Positions 44,587 to 53,232 of a stretch of 64,000 nucleotides of DNA are shown one piece after another; position 1 is the first letter of the stretch; each line of letters opens with the position of its first letter. Location of the stretch: assembly GCA_026645815.1 (NCBI GenBank), contig JAPKMR010000004.1:1-64000 (forward strand), written 5' to 3'. Source of the DNA: Anaerolineae bacterium. GTDB taxonomy: Bacteria > Chloroflexota > Anaerolineae > B4-G1 > SLSP01. The notes beneath the pieces are model-generated. The model was not told the origin of the DNA and made no database searches. It saw only the letters and a list, made by a program, of their open reading frames with translations. A program made the translations under genes and the position numbers.

Positions 44587-46452
44587 ATGACCGATTTTTT
44601 GCGCCGCTTATCGGTACGCCAACGCATCTTTGGCGGCTTCGTGCTGTTGATCTTGCTCGCCGCGGCATCGCTGCCGGTTTTCATCTTCGACCACAACAGC
44701 CTGAATGCGCAGTTGCAGCAGGTGGTAGAAGTTGATGCGCAGGCGGAGCGTTTGCTCTTAAGTGCAGCCGTGCGTGTTGCGTCATCGCGCGCAAATTTGT
44801 TGCGCTATTTGCGTGACACAGTGCCTAGCCCGTATGAAGCCGCCGATGATGTGGTGCGCGCCTTGGATTATCTAGCGCAGGCGCAGGTGTTGCTTGATGA
44901 CCCGGTGCAACAACAGCGGGTGCGCCAGCTTATCGAAAATCTGAATCAATATACAACGTTGATTGAGGACATCCAAGTCATCCGCGCGACGGGTGATGCC
45001 TCGCGCGTGACGGCGCTAGAGCTGCAATCGCAACGTCTGGGCAATGATATTGGCGTGCAGATTGAGCGCGTTGTTGTTCAGAGCCAGCAACGGGTGGCTG
45101 CGGCTAATGCTGCCTTGAATGCGCAGTCGCAGCAGCGGTTGTTGTTGATCATTGGCGTTATGGTCGGCGCACTAGTCATCTCGGTGTTGTTGGCGTTGGT
45201 GGTAGAGCGAAGTATTTCACGGCCCGTGATGGAGTTGCGTGTGGGCGCGGAGTCTTTTGCTCGGGGCAACTTGCAGACAGTCATCCCAGTGGCTGGTTCG
45301 GATGAATTGAGTCTATTAGCTCAGACCTTTAATCGCATGGCGGGAGATCTGGCAACCTCTTATGGAGAACTGGAAGAGCGTGTGGAGCAACGCACGCGTG
45401 ACCTGGAGCGGCGCTCAGCCTACCTGTTGGCTGCCGCAGATGTAAGCCGTGCGGCTACCGCGATTCTGAATGCTGATCGGTTGATTGAGCAGTCCGTGGA
45501 AATCATCCGTGACCGGTTCCAGCTGTATTATGTGGGACTTTTCCTGGTGGATGAGAGTGGAGAATGGGCTATGTTGCGCGCCGGTACCGGAGAGGCGGGC
45601 CAAATCATGTTGGTACGCAGGCACCGCATTCGTGTTGGTGAGGGCATGATTGGCTGGTCTATTGCAAACGTGCAAGCGCGTATTGCGGCACAAGCTGCCT
45701 CTGATGAGGTCCGCAAGGTTACGGCGGAATTGCCCGAGACACGGTCTGAGGCTGCTGTGCCTTTGCGCTCTCGTGGTCGGGTCATTGGGGCGCTTACGGT
45801 ACAAGATGATGAATACAATGCGTTTGATGAATCGGCGGTGGCGGTGTTGCAGGTGATGGCGGATCAACTGGCTGTCGCGATTGATAACGCTCGCTTGTAC
45901 GCTGAGAGCCAATCCACATTGGAAGCCCTGCGTAGCGCTTCTGGTGAGATGACCCGTGTGGCTTGGGAGAAGTTCTCCCGGGGAAAAGGCTTCGCTGGGG
46001 CGAGCGATGGCGGAGTTATGGCATTGGATGCGGGTTGGCAACCAGATATGCTTCGTGCTGTGCACACGGGTGAGATCATCCAGGCAGCTGAGCGCGATCT
46101 AGCCGTTCCGATCAAATCGCGTGATGCGGTGATTGGAGTGGTGCGTCTCAGCAAGCCTGAAAGTCAGGGCGATTGGACCGCTCAAGAGTTGAATATGGTG
46201 AACGTGTTGGTGGATCGTCTGGGTGTGACGCTCGAAAGCGCGCGTCTCTATGAAGACACACAGCGGCGGGCTTCTACCGAGCGGCTGTTAGCGGACGTGA
46301 CATCGCGCATCCGCAGCACACTAGATGTAGATGCGGTGTTGCGCACTGCAGTTCAAGAGTTGCGCCGGTTATTAGCGTTGGATGCGGCTGAAGTTTATAT
46401 GGGACCCGACTTGCTTGAAGGGACCTTTGATGTGCATCATGAGGGTGTGTGA
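44587..46452 (+). CDS. Helical-bundle / HAMP / GAF sensor of the array
   Basis: A 621-residue protein: TM1 (about 15-38), an extracytoplasmic helical region of about 145 residues with a chemoreceptor-like four-helix-bundle pattern (VDAQAERLLLSAAVRVASSRANLLRYLRD), TM2 (about 185-208), HAMP (about 208-262), GAF (about 280-440), degenerate GAF (about 450-570) and the terminal module SRIRSTLDVDAVLRTAVQELRRLL. It lacks a methyl-accepting signalling hairpin, so it is not a chemoreceptor. It follows the solute-binding lipoprotein by 17 bases, which may be its ligand-presenting partner. Confidence 0.83.
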   Translation: MTDFLRRLSVRQRIFGGFVLLILLAAASLPVFIFDHNSLNAQLQQVVEVDAQAERLLLSAAVRVASSRANLLRYLRDTVPSPYEAADDVVRALDYLAQAQVLLDDPVQQQRVRQLIENLNQYTTLIEDIQVIRATGDASRVTALELQSQRLGNDIGVQIERVVVQSQQRVAAANAALNAQSQQRLLLIIGVMVGALVISVLLALVVERSISRPVMELRVGAESFARGNLQTVIPVAGSDELSLLAQTFNRMAGDLATSYGELEERVEQRTRDLERRSAYLLAAADVSRAATAILNADRLIEQSVEIIRDRFQLYYVGLFLVDESGEWAMLRAGTGEAGQIMLVRRHRIRVGEGMIGWSIANVQARIAAQAASDEVRKVTAELPETRSEAAVPLRSRGRVIGALTVQDDEYNAFDESAVAVLQVMADQLAVAIDNARLYAESQSTLEALRSASGEMTRVAWEKFSRGKGFAGASDGGVMALDAGWQPDMLRAVHTGEIIQAAERDLAVPIKSRDAVIGVVRLSKPESQGDWTAQELNMVNVLVDRLGVTLESARLYEDTQRRASTERLLADVTSRIRSTLDVDAVLRTAVQELRRLLALDAAEVYMGPDLLEGTFDVHHEGV

Positions 46453-46528
46453 GCGGGTATTTAGGGTGCATGGCGCGCCGTGCTTTGGTTCCGTGTATGT
46501 GCGGCAGATGTGTCTAAGGAGATGACCC

Positions 46529-48970
46529 ATGTTCAGATGGCGTAACTTGAATATCTTCATCAAGATTGCTCTGTTAGCTTTTAATGGGGCGCTCATGATG
46601 GCGCTCGTATTGTGGGGGATCTCCTCTTGGCAGAGCGACCTGTTTAGCCAACAGGCAGCTCAGGAAGCCGAGAAACTGGCATTTAACGATCTTGGTGATA
46701 TCACACTCGGTATCTATAACATGGTCCGTGTACAGGATGAGACCGTGCAGCAGCAAGTGAATTACAACTTGAAAACCGCGCGGTATGTTCTCAGGCAAAG
46801 TGGTATGGCAGAGCTCTCCACCGAGAGGACGGTTACCTGGACTGCCGCAAATCAGGTTACACTCCAGGGGGTGCCGGTGCGTTTGCCTCAGATGTTGGTG
46901 GGCGGACGCTGGTTGGGCGAGAACACTAACTCTAATGAAGTTACACCGGTAGTGGATGAAATCGTGGAACTTGTGGGTGGCACGGCAACGATTTTCCAAC
47001 GCATGAATGAGCAAGGTGATATGTTGCGCGTGGCTACCAATGTTTTGACTGCGGATGGGCGACGCGCAATTGGAACCTATATTCCTGCCATTAATCCCGA
47101 TGGTACCCCAAATCCTGTAGTGGCTACTGTATTGCGCGGTGAGGTTTTTCAGGGCAGCGCCTATGTGGTCACTGATTGGTATCTGACGGCATATGAACCG
47201 ATCTACGATGCGTTTGGCGATGTGATTGGGATGCTTTATGTAGGTGTCAGGCGTGAAGGGGTGGAATCTCTGCGTCAGGCGATTTTGGACACACAGGTGG
47301 GGCAATCGGGCTACACCTTTGTGTTGGGCGCTCAGGGCGATCAGCAGGGTGTTTATCTGATTTCTGAAGACGCACAGCTGGATGGCGTCAGTGTTTGGAA
47401 CACGTTGAATGCTGACGGGCGTTATGTGGCGCGTGAAATGGTGGATGCCGCATTGGAATTGGAATCGGGTGAACTGACAACATTGCGCTATCGCTGGCAA
47501 AATCCGGATGAAACTGAGCCTCAAGGGCGCATTAGCCGCTTTACCTACTACGAGCCATGGGATTGGGTCATCGCTGTGACTGCCTATGAGAGTGAAATCC
47601 TGGCATATCAGACCGCGTTACAAGGCGGTCGTGCGGATATGTTGCGCACTCTGGGTATCGCTAGCGTGTTGATCCTCGGTCTGGTGTCTGGTTTATCCCT
47701 CTTGCTGGCGCGTTCGATTGCCGGGCCTATCAATCGGTTGGCGGGTGCTGCCCGGGAGATTGCTGCTGGGAATCTGGAATTGCAGGTGGATATGGCGCGG
47801 GGTGATGAGGCAGGGCTGCTGGCGCACTCCTTCAACCAAATGACGGCACGCTTGCGGGAGATGGTTGTCTCGTTGGAATCTCAAGTCGCTGAGCGCACCC
47901 AGGATTTGACACGGCGCTCTGCTTATCTATCTGGTTCTGCAGAGGTCGGGCGTGCGGTAACGCAGATTTTGGATGTGGAGGCGTTGCTGGATCAGGTCGT
48001 GGAGCTCATTCGGGAGAGTTTCGGGTTGTACTATGTCGGTTTGTTCCTGGCAGATGAGGAGCGCGAGTGGGCAGTTCTGCGAGCGGGCACGGGTGAAGCG
48101 GGACGGAGTATGCTGTCTCGGCAGCACCGTATCCGGGTCGGCGAGGGCATGATTGGCTGGAGTGTGGCGCACGCACAGCCGCGTATTGCTTCGGATGTGG
48201 GAGAGGATGCCGTGCGTATGGCGTCCTCTGAATTGCCCAATACACGTTCGGAGGCGGCTTTGCCCTTGCGCTCGCGTGGGCGGGTGTTGGGGGCGCTATC
48301 AGTTCAGAGCGACCAACCTGCAGCTTTTGATGAGAGTGCTATCTCCGTGTTGCAGACCATGGCGGATCAGGTGGCGGTGGCTTTGGATAACGCGCGGCTC
48401 TTTTCCAGTGCCCAACAAGCACTTGAGGCTGAGCGTCGCGCCTATGGCGACCTGACACAGCAGGCGTGGTTGGCAACCCTCCGTTCGCGTGCAGAGCGTG
48501 GTTATCGGTGCGACAGTGAGGGCGTTCGCCCTCTAACTGCGCCACCGGTTTTGCCCCAAGGCCCTGCTGCGGCCCAAGGCCCGGCTGCGGCCCGTTTGCT
48601 CGCAGCCGAATCCTATCAGGAGGATCGTACCACGGTTGTGTTGCCTCTCAGGATTCGCGAGCAAGCAGTTGGTCTGGTTCGCTTGCATAAACCCGAGGAG
48701 TCTGAGGGTTGGAGTGATGAAGAACTGACGTTGGTATCCTCGGTAGTTGAGCAGATGAGTGTGGCTTTGGAGAGCGCGCGTTTGTATCAGGATACGCAGA
48801 ACCGTGCTCAGCAGGAGCGGTTGGTCGGGGAGGTTGCGTCGCGGATTCGAGAGACATTGGATATCGAACGGATGTTACGCATAGCGGCTGAAGAACTGCG
48901 TACCCGCCTGGGATTGGAGCGTTTGGTTGTGCGCCTGGGTGTTCCGGAGGAGCAGGAGGCGGCGGAATGA
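46529..48970 (+). CDS. Cache_3-Cache_2 / HAMP / GAF sensor of the array
   Basis: An 813-residue protein: TM1 (about 12-33), a Cache_3-Cache_2 fusion domain (about 55-360; VNYNLKTARYVLRQSG, VGGTATIFQRMNEQGDMLRV, AIGTYIPAINPDG, DVIGMLYVGV are typical), TM2 (about 370-392), HAMP, GAF (about 475-640), degenerate GAF and the terminal module SRIRETLDIERMLRIAAEEL. Two near-identical 18-base units at about 48560-48595 encode GPAAAQGPAAAR inside the degenerate GAF, a recent tandem insertion. The stop overlaps the next start (ATGA). Confidence 0.87.
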   Translation: MFRWRNLNIFIKIALLAFNGALMMALVLWGISSWQSDLFSQQAAQEAEKLAFNDLGDITLGIYNMVRVQDETVQQQVNYNLKTARYVLRQSGMAELSTERTVTWTAANQVTLQGVPVRLPQMLVGGRWLGENTNSNEVTPVVDEIVELVGGTATIFQRMNEQGDMLRVATNVLTADGRRAIGTYIPAINPDGTPNPVVATVLRGEVFQGSAYVVTDWYLTAYEPIYDAFGDVIGMLYVGVRREGVESLRQAILDTQVGQSGYTFVLGAQGDQQGVYLISEDAQLDGVSVWNTLNADGRYVAREMVDAALELESGELTTLRYRWQNPDETEPQGRISRFTYYEPWDWVIAVTAYESEILAYQTALQGGRADMLRTLGIASVLILGLVSGLSLLLARSIAGPINRLAGAAREIAAGNLELQVDMARGDEAGLLAHSFNQMTARLREMVVSLESQVAERTQDLTRRSAYLSGSAEVGRAVTQILDVEALLDQVVELIRESFGLYYVGLFLADEEREWAVLRAGTGEAGRSMLSRQHRIRVGEGMIGWSVAHAQPRIASDVGEDAVRMASSELPNTRSEAALPLRSRGRVLGALSVQSDQPAAFDESAISVLQTMADQVAVALDNARLFSSAQQALEAERRAYGDLTQQAWLATLRSRAERGYRCDSEGVRPLTAPPVLPQGPAAAQGPAAARLLAAESYQEDRTTVVLPLRIREQAVGLVRLHKPEESEGWSDEELTLVSSVVEQMSVALESARLYQDTQNRAQQERLVGEVASRIRETLDIERMLRIAAEELRTRLGLERLVVRLGVPEEQEAAE

Positions 48971-50721
48971 AGGAAAAAGGAAAGTTCATACGGCAGTCAT
49001 GCCGCGATCGGCTAAGAGCGTTCGGCATTCATGCCGCTTTGAGGGCGCCGATTTTTGCGGAGGATGAAGAAAAAACCCGTATTGCCGGCTTATTGAACCC
49101 GCTGTTGTTGGGGAGTTTCATTACGGTAATTTTTGGCATGGTCGCGGCGTTTATCTTTTTCGAAGAAGTAACTGACACAGGTATGCTATTGGGCTTTTTG
49201 TTCCTGGTTGCCCTGGTTTCCAAACTGCTTTTGCAGCGCGGGCGAGTGCGGGCGGGTAGCTTGTTGTTATTGATATCGGTGTGGGTTGCGTCATCCGGCG
49301 CTGGTGCAGTAAGTGTGAATGGAAATCCTTTTATCGCCGTGAGTGTCAGCCTTGTGGTGCTGGCGGGATTGCTTTTGGGGCGAGTCAGTTCTTTGATCAT
49401 GTTAGTGGCAACTAGCATGTTTTATTTGCTCCTGGCAATACTTAAGGGACAGGGACTGGTCTTGCCCCCGATATTTCCGATTCAAGATATTTCTGTTTGG
49501 GTAGCACTGACGGTAAGTCTGATACTTGTTGGATGGCCGTTGACCCAGGCCTTGCGTGGGCTTCAGGCATCCTTGGAGCGCACACGTCAGGCAAACCGGG
49601 AAATAGAGACGCGGCGTCAGGAACTTGAGGCAGCGATTTCTGCCCGTACAACCGAGTTGTCTCGCCGTACCAGCTATCTCGGTGCCACTACAGCGATTGC
49701 CGCAGCCATGGCTACTGCCACGTCAACGGTACAGGAGGAGTCTAAATCCTTGTTGGCGCGGGTTGTCACAGTCATTAGCGAGCAATTTGGTTTTTACCAT
49801 ACAGGACTGTTTTTGCTAGATGCTACGGAGACCTGGGCTGTGTTGCAGGCGGCTTCTAGTGATGGGGGAAAACGGATGATGGCGCGCGGTCACCGTCTAC
49901 GTGCCGGCGCAGAGGGTATTGTGGGTACTGTCGCAGCCCGCGGCGAGGTGCGTATTGCCCAGGATGTGGGGCGGGATGCCGTCTTTTTCAATAATCCTGA
50001 CTTACCGAAGACGCATTCGGAGATTGCCTTGCCGTTGCGTGCGCGTAGCAAGATCATCGGTGTCTTGGACGTTCAGAGCACAGAATCCCAGGCTTTCACT
50101 GAGGAAGATGTAACCGTTTTGCAGGCCATCGCCGATCAGGTTGCAGTGGCGATCACCAATGCTGATTTGCTGCGCCAGGTGGCCGAAGGTGTCGAGGCTG
50201 AGCGTCGTCTCTATGCCGAGAGATCGCGCGAAGCCTGGCAGTTGTTCTTGCGTCAGCATGCGGAATTATCCTATGTGAGCGATGAACAGGGCACCAGCCC
50301 TTTCTCTGGCTGGGAACCGCGAATGCAAGTTGCGGCGCAGACTGGAGAACCAGCACGTATCGAGATGGAACAAGGGGCAATTGCTTTGCCCCTCAAGGTG
50401 CGGGAACAAGTTATCGGTGTCTTGGATGGTCGTAAGCCCGGCGGTGCTGCATGGTCGGAGTCGGAGCTGGCACTCTTGCAGGTTTTGGCGGAGCAGTTGA
50501 CCGTGGCGCTCGAAAGTGGGCGGCTCTATCGCGATACGCAGCTCCGCGCCGCTCGTGAGCGACTTGTGGGTGAGGTGAGTGGACGTATCCGCGAGACGTT
50601 GGACTTGGAGACGATGTTGCGCACGGCAGCCGAGCAAATGCGTCAGGCGCTCGACCTGGAGGATTTGATCGTACGTCTGGCTCCGGGTACGACATTGCAA
50701 CCGGGTGCCGAAGATGCGTGA
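48967..50721 (+). CDS. Membrane GAF sensor of the array with palindromic 5' coding end
   Basis: A 584-residue protein: a basic N-terminus encoded by two palindromes (48991-49004 and 49023-49036), four to six helices (about 40-190), coiled coil, GAF (about 235-400), degenerate GAF (about 410-530) and the terminal module GRIRETLDLETMLRTAAEQM. No output domain. The N-terminal extension FIRQSCRDRLRAFGIHAALRAP looks like translated repeat DNA. The true start could be later, but no better ribosome site is visible. Confidence 0.82.
   Translation: MKEKGKFIRQSCRDRLRAFGIHAALRAPIFAEDEEKTRIAGLLNPLLLGSFITVIFGMVAAFIFFEEVTDTGMLLGFLFLVALVSKLLLQRGRVRAGSLLLLISVWVASSGAGAVSVNGNPFIAVSVSLVVLAGLLLGRVSSLIMLVATSMFYLLLAILKGQGLVLPPIFPIQDISVWVALTVSLILVGWPLTQALRGLQASLERTRQANREIETRRQELEAAISARTTELSRRTSYLGATTAIAAAMATATSTVQEESKSLLARVVTVISEQFGFYHTGLFLLDATETWAVLQAASSDGGKRMMARGHRLRAGAEGIVGTVAARGEVRIAQDVGRDAVFFNNPDLPKTHSEIALPLRARSKIIGVLDVQSTESQAFTEEDVTVLQAIADQVAVAITNADLLRQVAEGVEAERRLYAERSREAWQLFLRQHAELSYVSDEQGTSPFSGWEPRMQVAAQTGEPARIEMEQGAIALPLKVREQVIGVLDGRKPGGAAWSESELALLQVLAEQLTVALESGRLYRDTQLRAARERLVGEVSGRIRETLDLETMLRTAAEQMRQALDLEDLIVRLAPGTTLQPGAEDA
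49023..49036. repeat. Palindrome CGGCAT-TC-ATGCCG inside a CDS
   Basis: A 6-bp stem (7 with flanking G and C). A related imperfect copy lies at 48991-49004 (CGGCAGTCATGCCG). The identical 14-mer recurs at 57677-57690, and a variant with centre GA occurs twice at 57035-57064. Confidence 0.65.
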
Positions 50722-50732
50722 GCGATTATCTA

Positions 50733-50778
50733 CGTTGTACCCAACGCCGTTGTACCCAACGCCGTTGTACCCAACGCC
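50733..50778. repeat. Three tandem CGTTG-TACC-CAACG hairpins, intergenic
   Basis: Three exact 15-base units (GTTGTACCCAACGCC) fill the middle of the 105-base gap before the ABC_sub_bind sensor. Each can form a 5-bp stem with loop TACC. The same unit occurs four times in tandem at 53091-53150 and as degenerate or variant copies in and around other array genes. There is no spacer between units and no cas gene, so it is not a CRISPR array. Confidence 0.85.
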
Positions 50779-50826
50779 ACGGGATGGATGCGGGTGCAGC
50801 GGCGGTAGAACCGATGGAGGAATTGA

Positions 50827-53178
50827 ATGAGGGCACTGTATAAACTTGCAATTATCGGCGTTGCATTTGCGTTGACCTCAACGCTTTTGCTGCTTGTCCC
50901 GGTGACAGCGTTGTACGCAACGCCTCTGTTCCAAGCAGAAGATGAACCACGCCGGCAGGTGTTGTACATTAATTCCTATCATCGCGGCTACAAGTTCTCA
51001 GATGATATCACGCAAGGTATCGAAGCCGTGCTCAAGGAACCGGGGCGGAATGTTGATTTGCTGGTTGAATACATGGACACCAAACGACTGGATAGCCCTG
51101 CGTACTTGGAAGAGCTATATCAGCTGTACAAGGTCAAGTATGGATCAAGACAGCCTGATTTGGTGATTTCATCTGACGATGCAGCGCTGAATTTCCTGTT
51201 CGAATATGCCCAAGATCTGTTCCCGGGTGTTCCAGTAGTCTTTTCTGGAGCGAATTACTTCGATGTGACGCGCCTGGTCGGCTTCCCGAATTTCACTGGT
51301 GTGAGCGAGCTTGCCGATGCACAGGGCACACTGGACCTGGCGCTTGAATTGCATCCACAGACTCGTCGAATTGTAGTGGTCAATGATACAACTGTAACTG
51401 GACAACGTGTGCACGAGCGTTTGAGCGCCTTGGAAGCCAGTTATCCCGAGGTCACTTTTACTTACCTTGAAGATATCTCCATGGATAACTTGCGTCTGCA
51501 ACTGAGCCAACTGTCATCCGATAGCCTGGTATTGTTGACGATTTTCTTTCGTGACAACGCTGGCGGTTTCTTTGAGGTTGATGTCTTCACCCCACTGGTC
51601 TCCGAAAGTAGTACAGTACCGGTGTATGGTCTATGGGACTTCAGCCTGGGATATGGCATTGTCGGAGGTAAGCTGACCAGTGGTGCGACAGAGGGCGAGC
51701 GGGCGGCGCAGCTTGCTGTGCGTATTCTGAATGGGGAATCCCCGGAAGACATTCCGGTGGTGCAGGAACCGGCGGCTCGCTATATGTTTGATTATGAGGT
51801 CTTACAACGCTGGAATATTCCTGAATCCGCCTTACCGCGCGATAGTTTTGTGCTCAACAAGCCCTTCTCGTTTTTCGAACAATATGCTCAGATTGTATGG
51901 ATTGTTGGCATCAGCTTCCTGGTGTTGGCTGCGGCAATTGCTATTCTAATATTTAACATTTTCCGCCGCCGCCGGGCAGAGGTGCAGCTCACTCAAAGTT
52001 TGACTGAGTTGCAGGAATCTCGTGCTTTGCTGGAAGAGCGTGTTCAAGAGCGTACCGAAGCGTTGCGCCAACGGGCTACCTTGCTCGAAGCCGCGGCTGA
52101 GGTTTCGCGGGCCACTACGGAAATCGTTGATTTGGACGTGTTGCTTCCGACTGTGGTAGGGCTTGTGCAGCAACGTTTCGACCTGTACTATGTGGGCCTG
52201 TTTTTGCTGGATGAGTCGGGCGAATTTGCGATGTTGCGCGCGGGAACAGGCGATGCTGGTCGCGCAATGATGGCGCAGGGTTGGGAGTTGCGGGTTGGCG
52301 GACAATCCATGATTGGGCGGTGTGTAGCAACTGGACAGGCCGATATTCAGCTTGATGTGGGTGAAGCGCCGGTGCACTTTGATAATCCCCACCTCCCCGA
52401 GACACGTTCCGAAATGGCGCTTCCCTTGCGTGTGCGTGGCGAGATCATCGGCGCGATGACGATTCAGAGTCAGCGCATGGCAGCTTTTGAGCAAGATGAT
52501 ATTCGAACCATGCAGACGGTAGCCGATCAAGTAGCAGCGGTGATCACTAATGCGCGTCTGTTCACACAAGTGCAGGAAGGTTTGGCAGCAGAGCGGCGCG
52601 CTTATGGCGAAATGACCTACGAGGCCTGGCAGCAGTTGCTTCTAGCGTCCTCCAATTTGGGCTATGTAAGCGATCGGAGAGCTACTCGTCCTGTAGGTGA
52701 TGTGTGGCGACCTGAGATGCAATCGGCTCTGGATACTGGCAGGATTGTTGCCGGTGAATCTGGTGCCACGCTAGCTATCCCGATCCTTGTGCGCGAGCAG
52801 GTTGTCGGCGTGATTGACGGTCGGAAGAAGGATGGCACAGCGTGGCTGCCAGAAGAAATCACGTTATTACAGTCTCTGGTGGATCAACTGAATGTGGCTG
52901 TTGAAAGCGCCCGCTTATACGAAGAATCCCAACGTCGCGCTATGCGTGAACGACTCGTTGCAGAAGTTTCAGGCCGCTTGCGTGCTTCTCGTGACGTGGA
53001 AACGGTCTTGCAGGCAACGATTCGGGAGTTGGGGCAGGCACTGGGTGCAGCAGCTACCATTCGCATGACACCATTGGCGGCGGATGAAGTCGTTGTACCC
53101 AACGCCGTTGTACCCAACGCCGTTGTACCCAACGCCGTTGTACCCAACGCCGTTGTCGAACCTGAGGTCCACCGCTAA
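50827..53178 (+). CDS. ABC_sub_bind / TM / GAF sensor of the array, first of a pair
   Basis: A 783-residue protein: signal or TM segment (about 8-28), an ABC_sub_bind-type ligand domain (about 40-335; RQVLYINSYHRGYKFSDDI, EYMDTKRLDS, PDLVISSDDAALNFL, YGLWDFSLGYGIVGG), TM (about 365-387), coiled coil, GAF (about 422-578), degenerate GAF, the terminal module GRLRASRDVETVLQATIREL and a tail VVPNA repeated four times that is translated from tandem hairpin units. No HAMP is obvious. It is a paralogue of the next gene; the ligand domains differ enough to see different compounds. ATG follows GGAGG. Confidence 0.86.
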   Translation: MRALYKLAIIGVAFALTSTLLLLVPVTALYATPLFQAEDEPRRQVLYINSYHRGYKFSDDITQGIEAVLKEPGRNVDLLVEYMDTKRLDSPAYLEELYQLYKVKYGSRQPDLVISSDDAALNFLFEYAQDLFPGVPVVFSGANYFDVTRLVGFPNFTGVSELADAQGTLDLALELHPQTRRIVVVNDTTVTGQRVHERLSALEASYPEVTFTYLEDISMDNLRLQLSQLSSDSLVLLTIFFRDNAGGFFEVDVFTPLVSESSTVPVYGLWDFSLGYGIVGGKLTSGATEGERAAQLAVRILNGESPEDIPVVQEPAARYMFDYEVLQRWNIPESALPRDSFVLNKPFSFFEQYAQIVWIVGISFLVLAAAIAILIFNIFRRRRAEVQLTQSLTELQESRALLEERVQERTEALRQRATLLEAAAEVSRATTEIVDLDVLLPTVVGLVQQRFDLYYVGLFLLDESGEFAMLRAGTGDAGRAMMAQGWELRVGGQSMIGRCVATGQADIQLDVGEAPVHFDNPHLPETRSEMALPLRVRGEIIGAMTIQSQRMAAFEQDDIRTMQTVADQVAAVITNARLFTQVQEGLAAERRAYGEMTYEAWQQLLLASSNLGYVSDRRATRPVGDVWRPEMQSALDTGRIVAGESGATLAIPILVREQVVGVIDGRKKDGTAWLPEEITLLQSLVDQLNVAVESARLYEESQRRAMRERLVAEVSGRLRASRDVETVLQATIRELGQALGAAATIRMTPLAADEVVVPNAVVPNAVVPNAVVPNAVVEPEVHR
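53091..53156. repeat. Four tandem CGTTG-TACC-CAACG hairpins translated as (VVPNA)4
   Basis: Four full 15-base units and a partial fifth, in frame at the 3' end of the sensor gene. The nucleotide units are identical to those at 50733-50778, so the tail is repeat DNA read through rather than an evolved protein domain. Confidence 0.88.
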
Positions 53179-53232
53179 AGGTGTTTTGATTTCATGTTAG
53201 CGTCCTGTAGAGATGCGTTCAGGAGAGCGTCC

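Noticed and set aside
44587-46452. Methyl-accepting chemotaxis receptor
   Set aside because: The ectodomain and HAMP are receptor-like, but the long signalling hairpin is absent and GAF domains follow.
50733-50778. CRISPR-like array
   Set aside because: The 15-base units are directly adjacent without spacers, the same units are translated in a gene nearby, and no cas gene is present.
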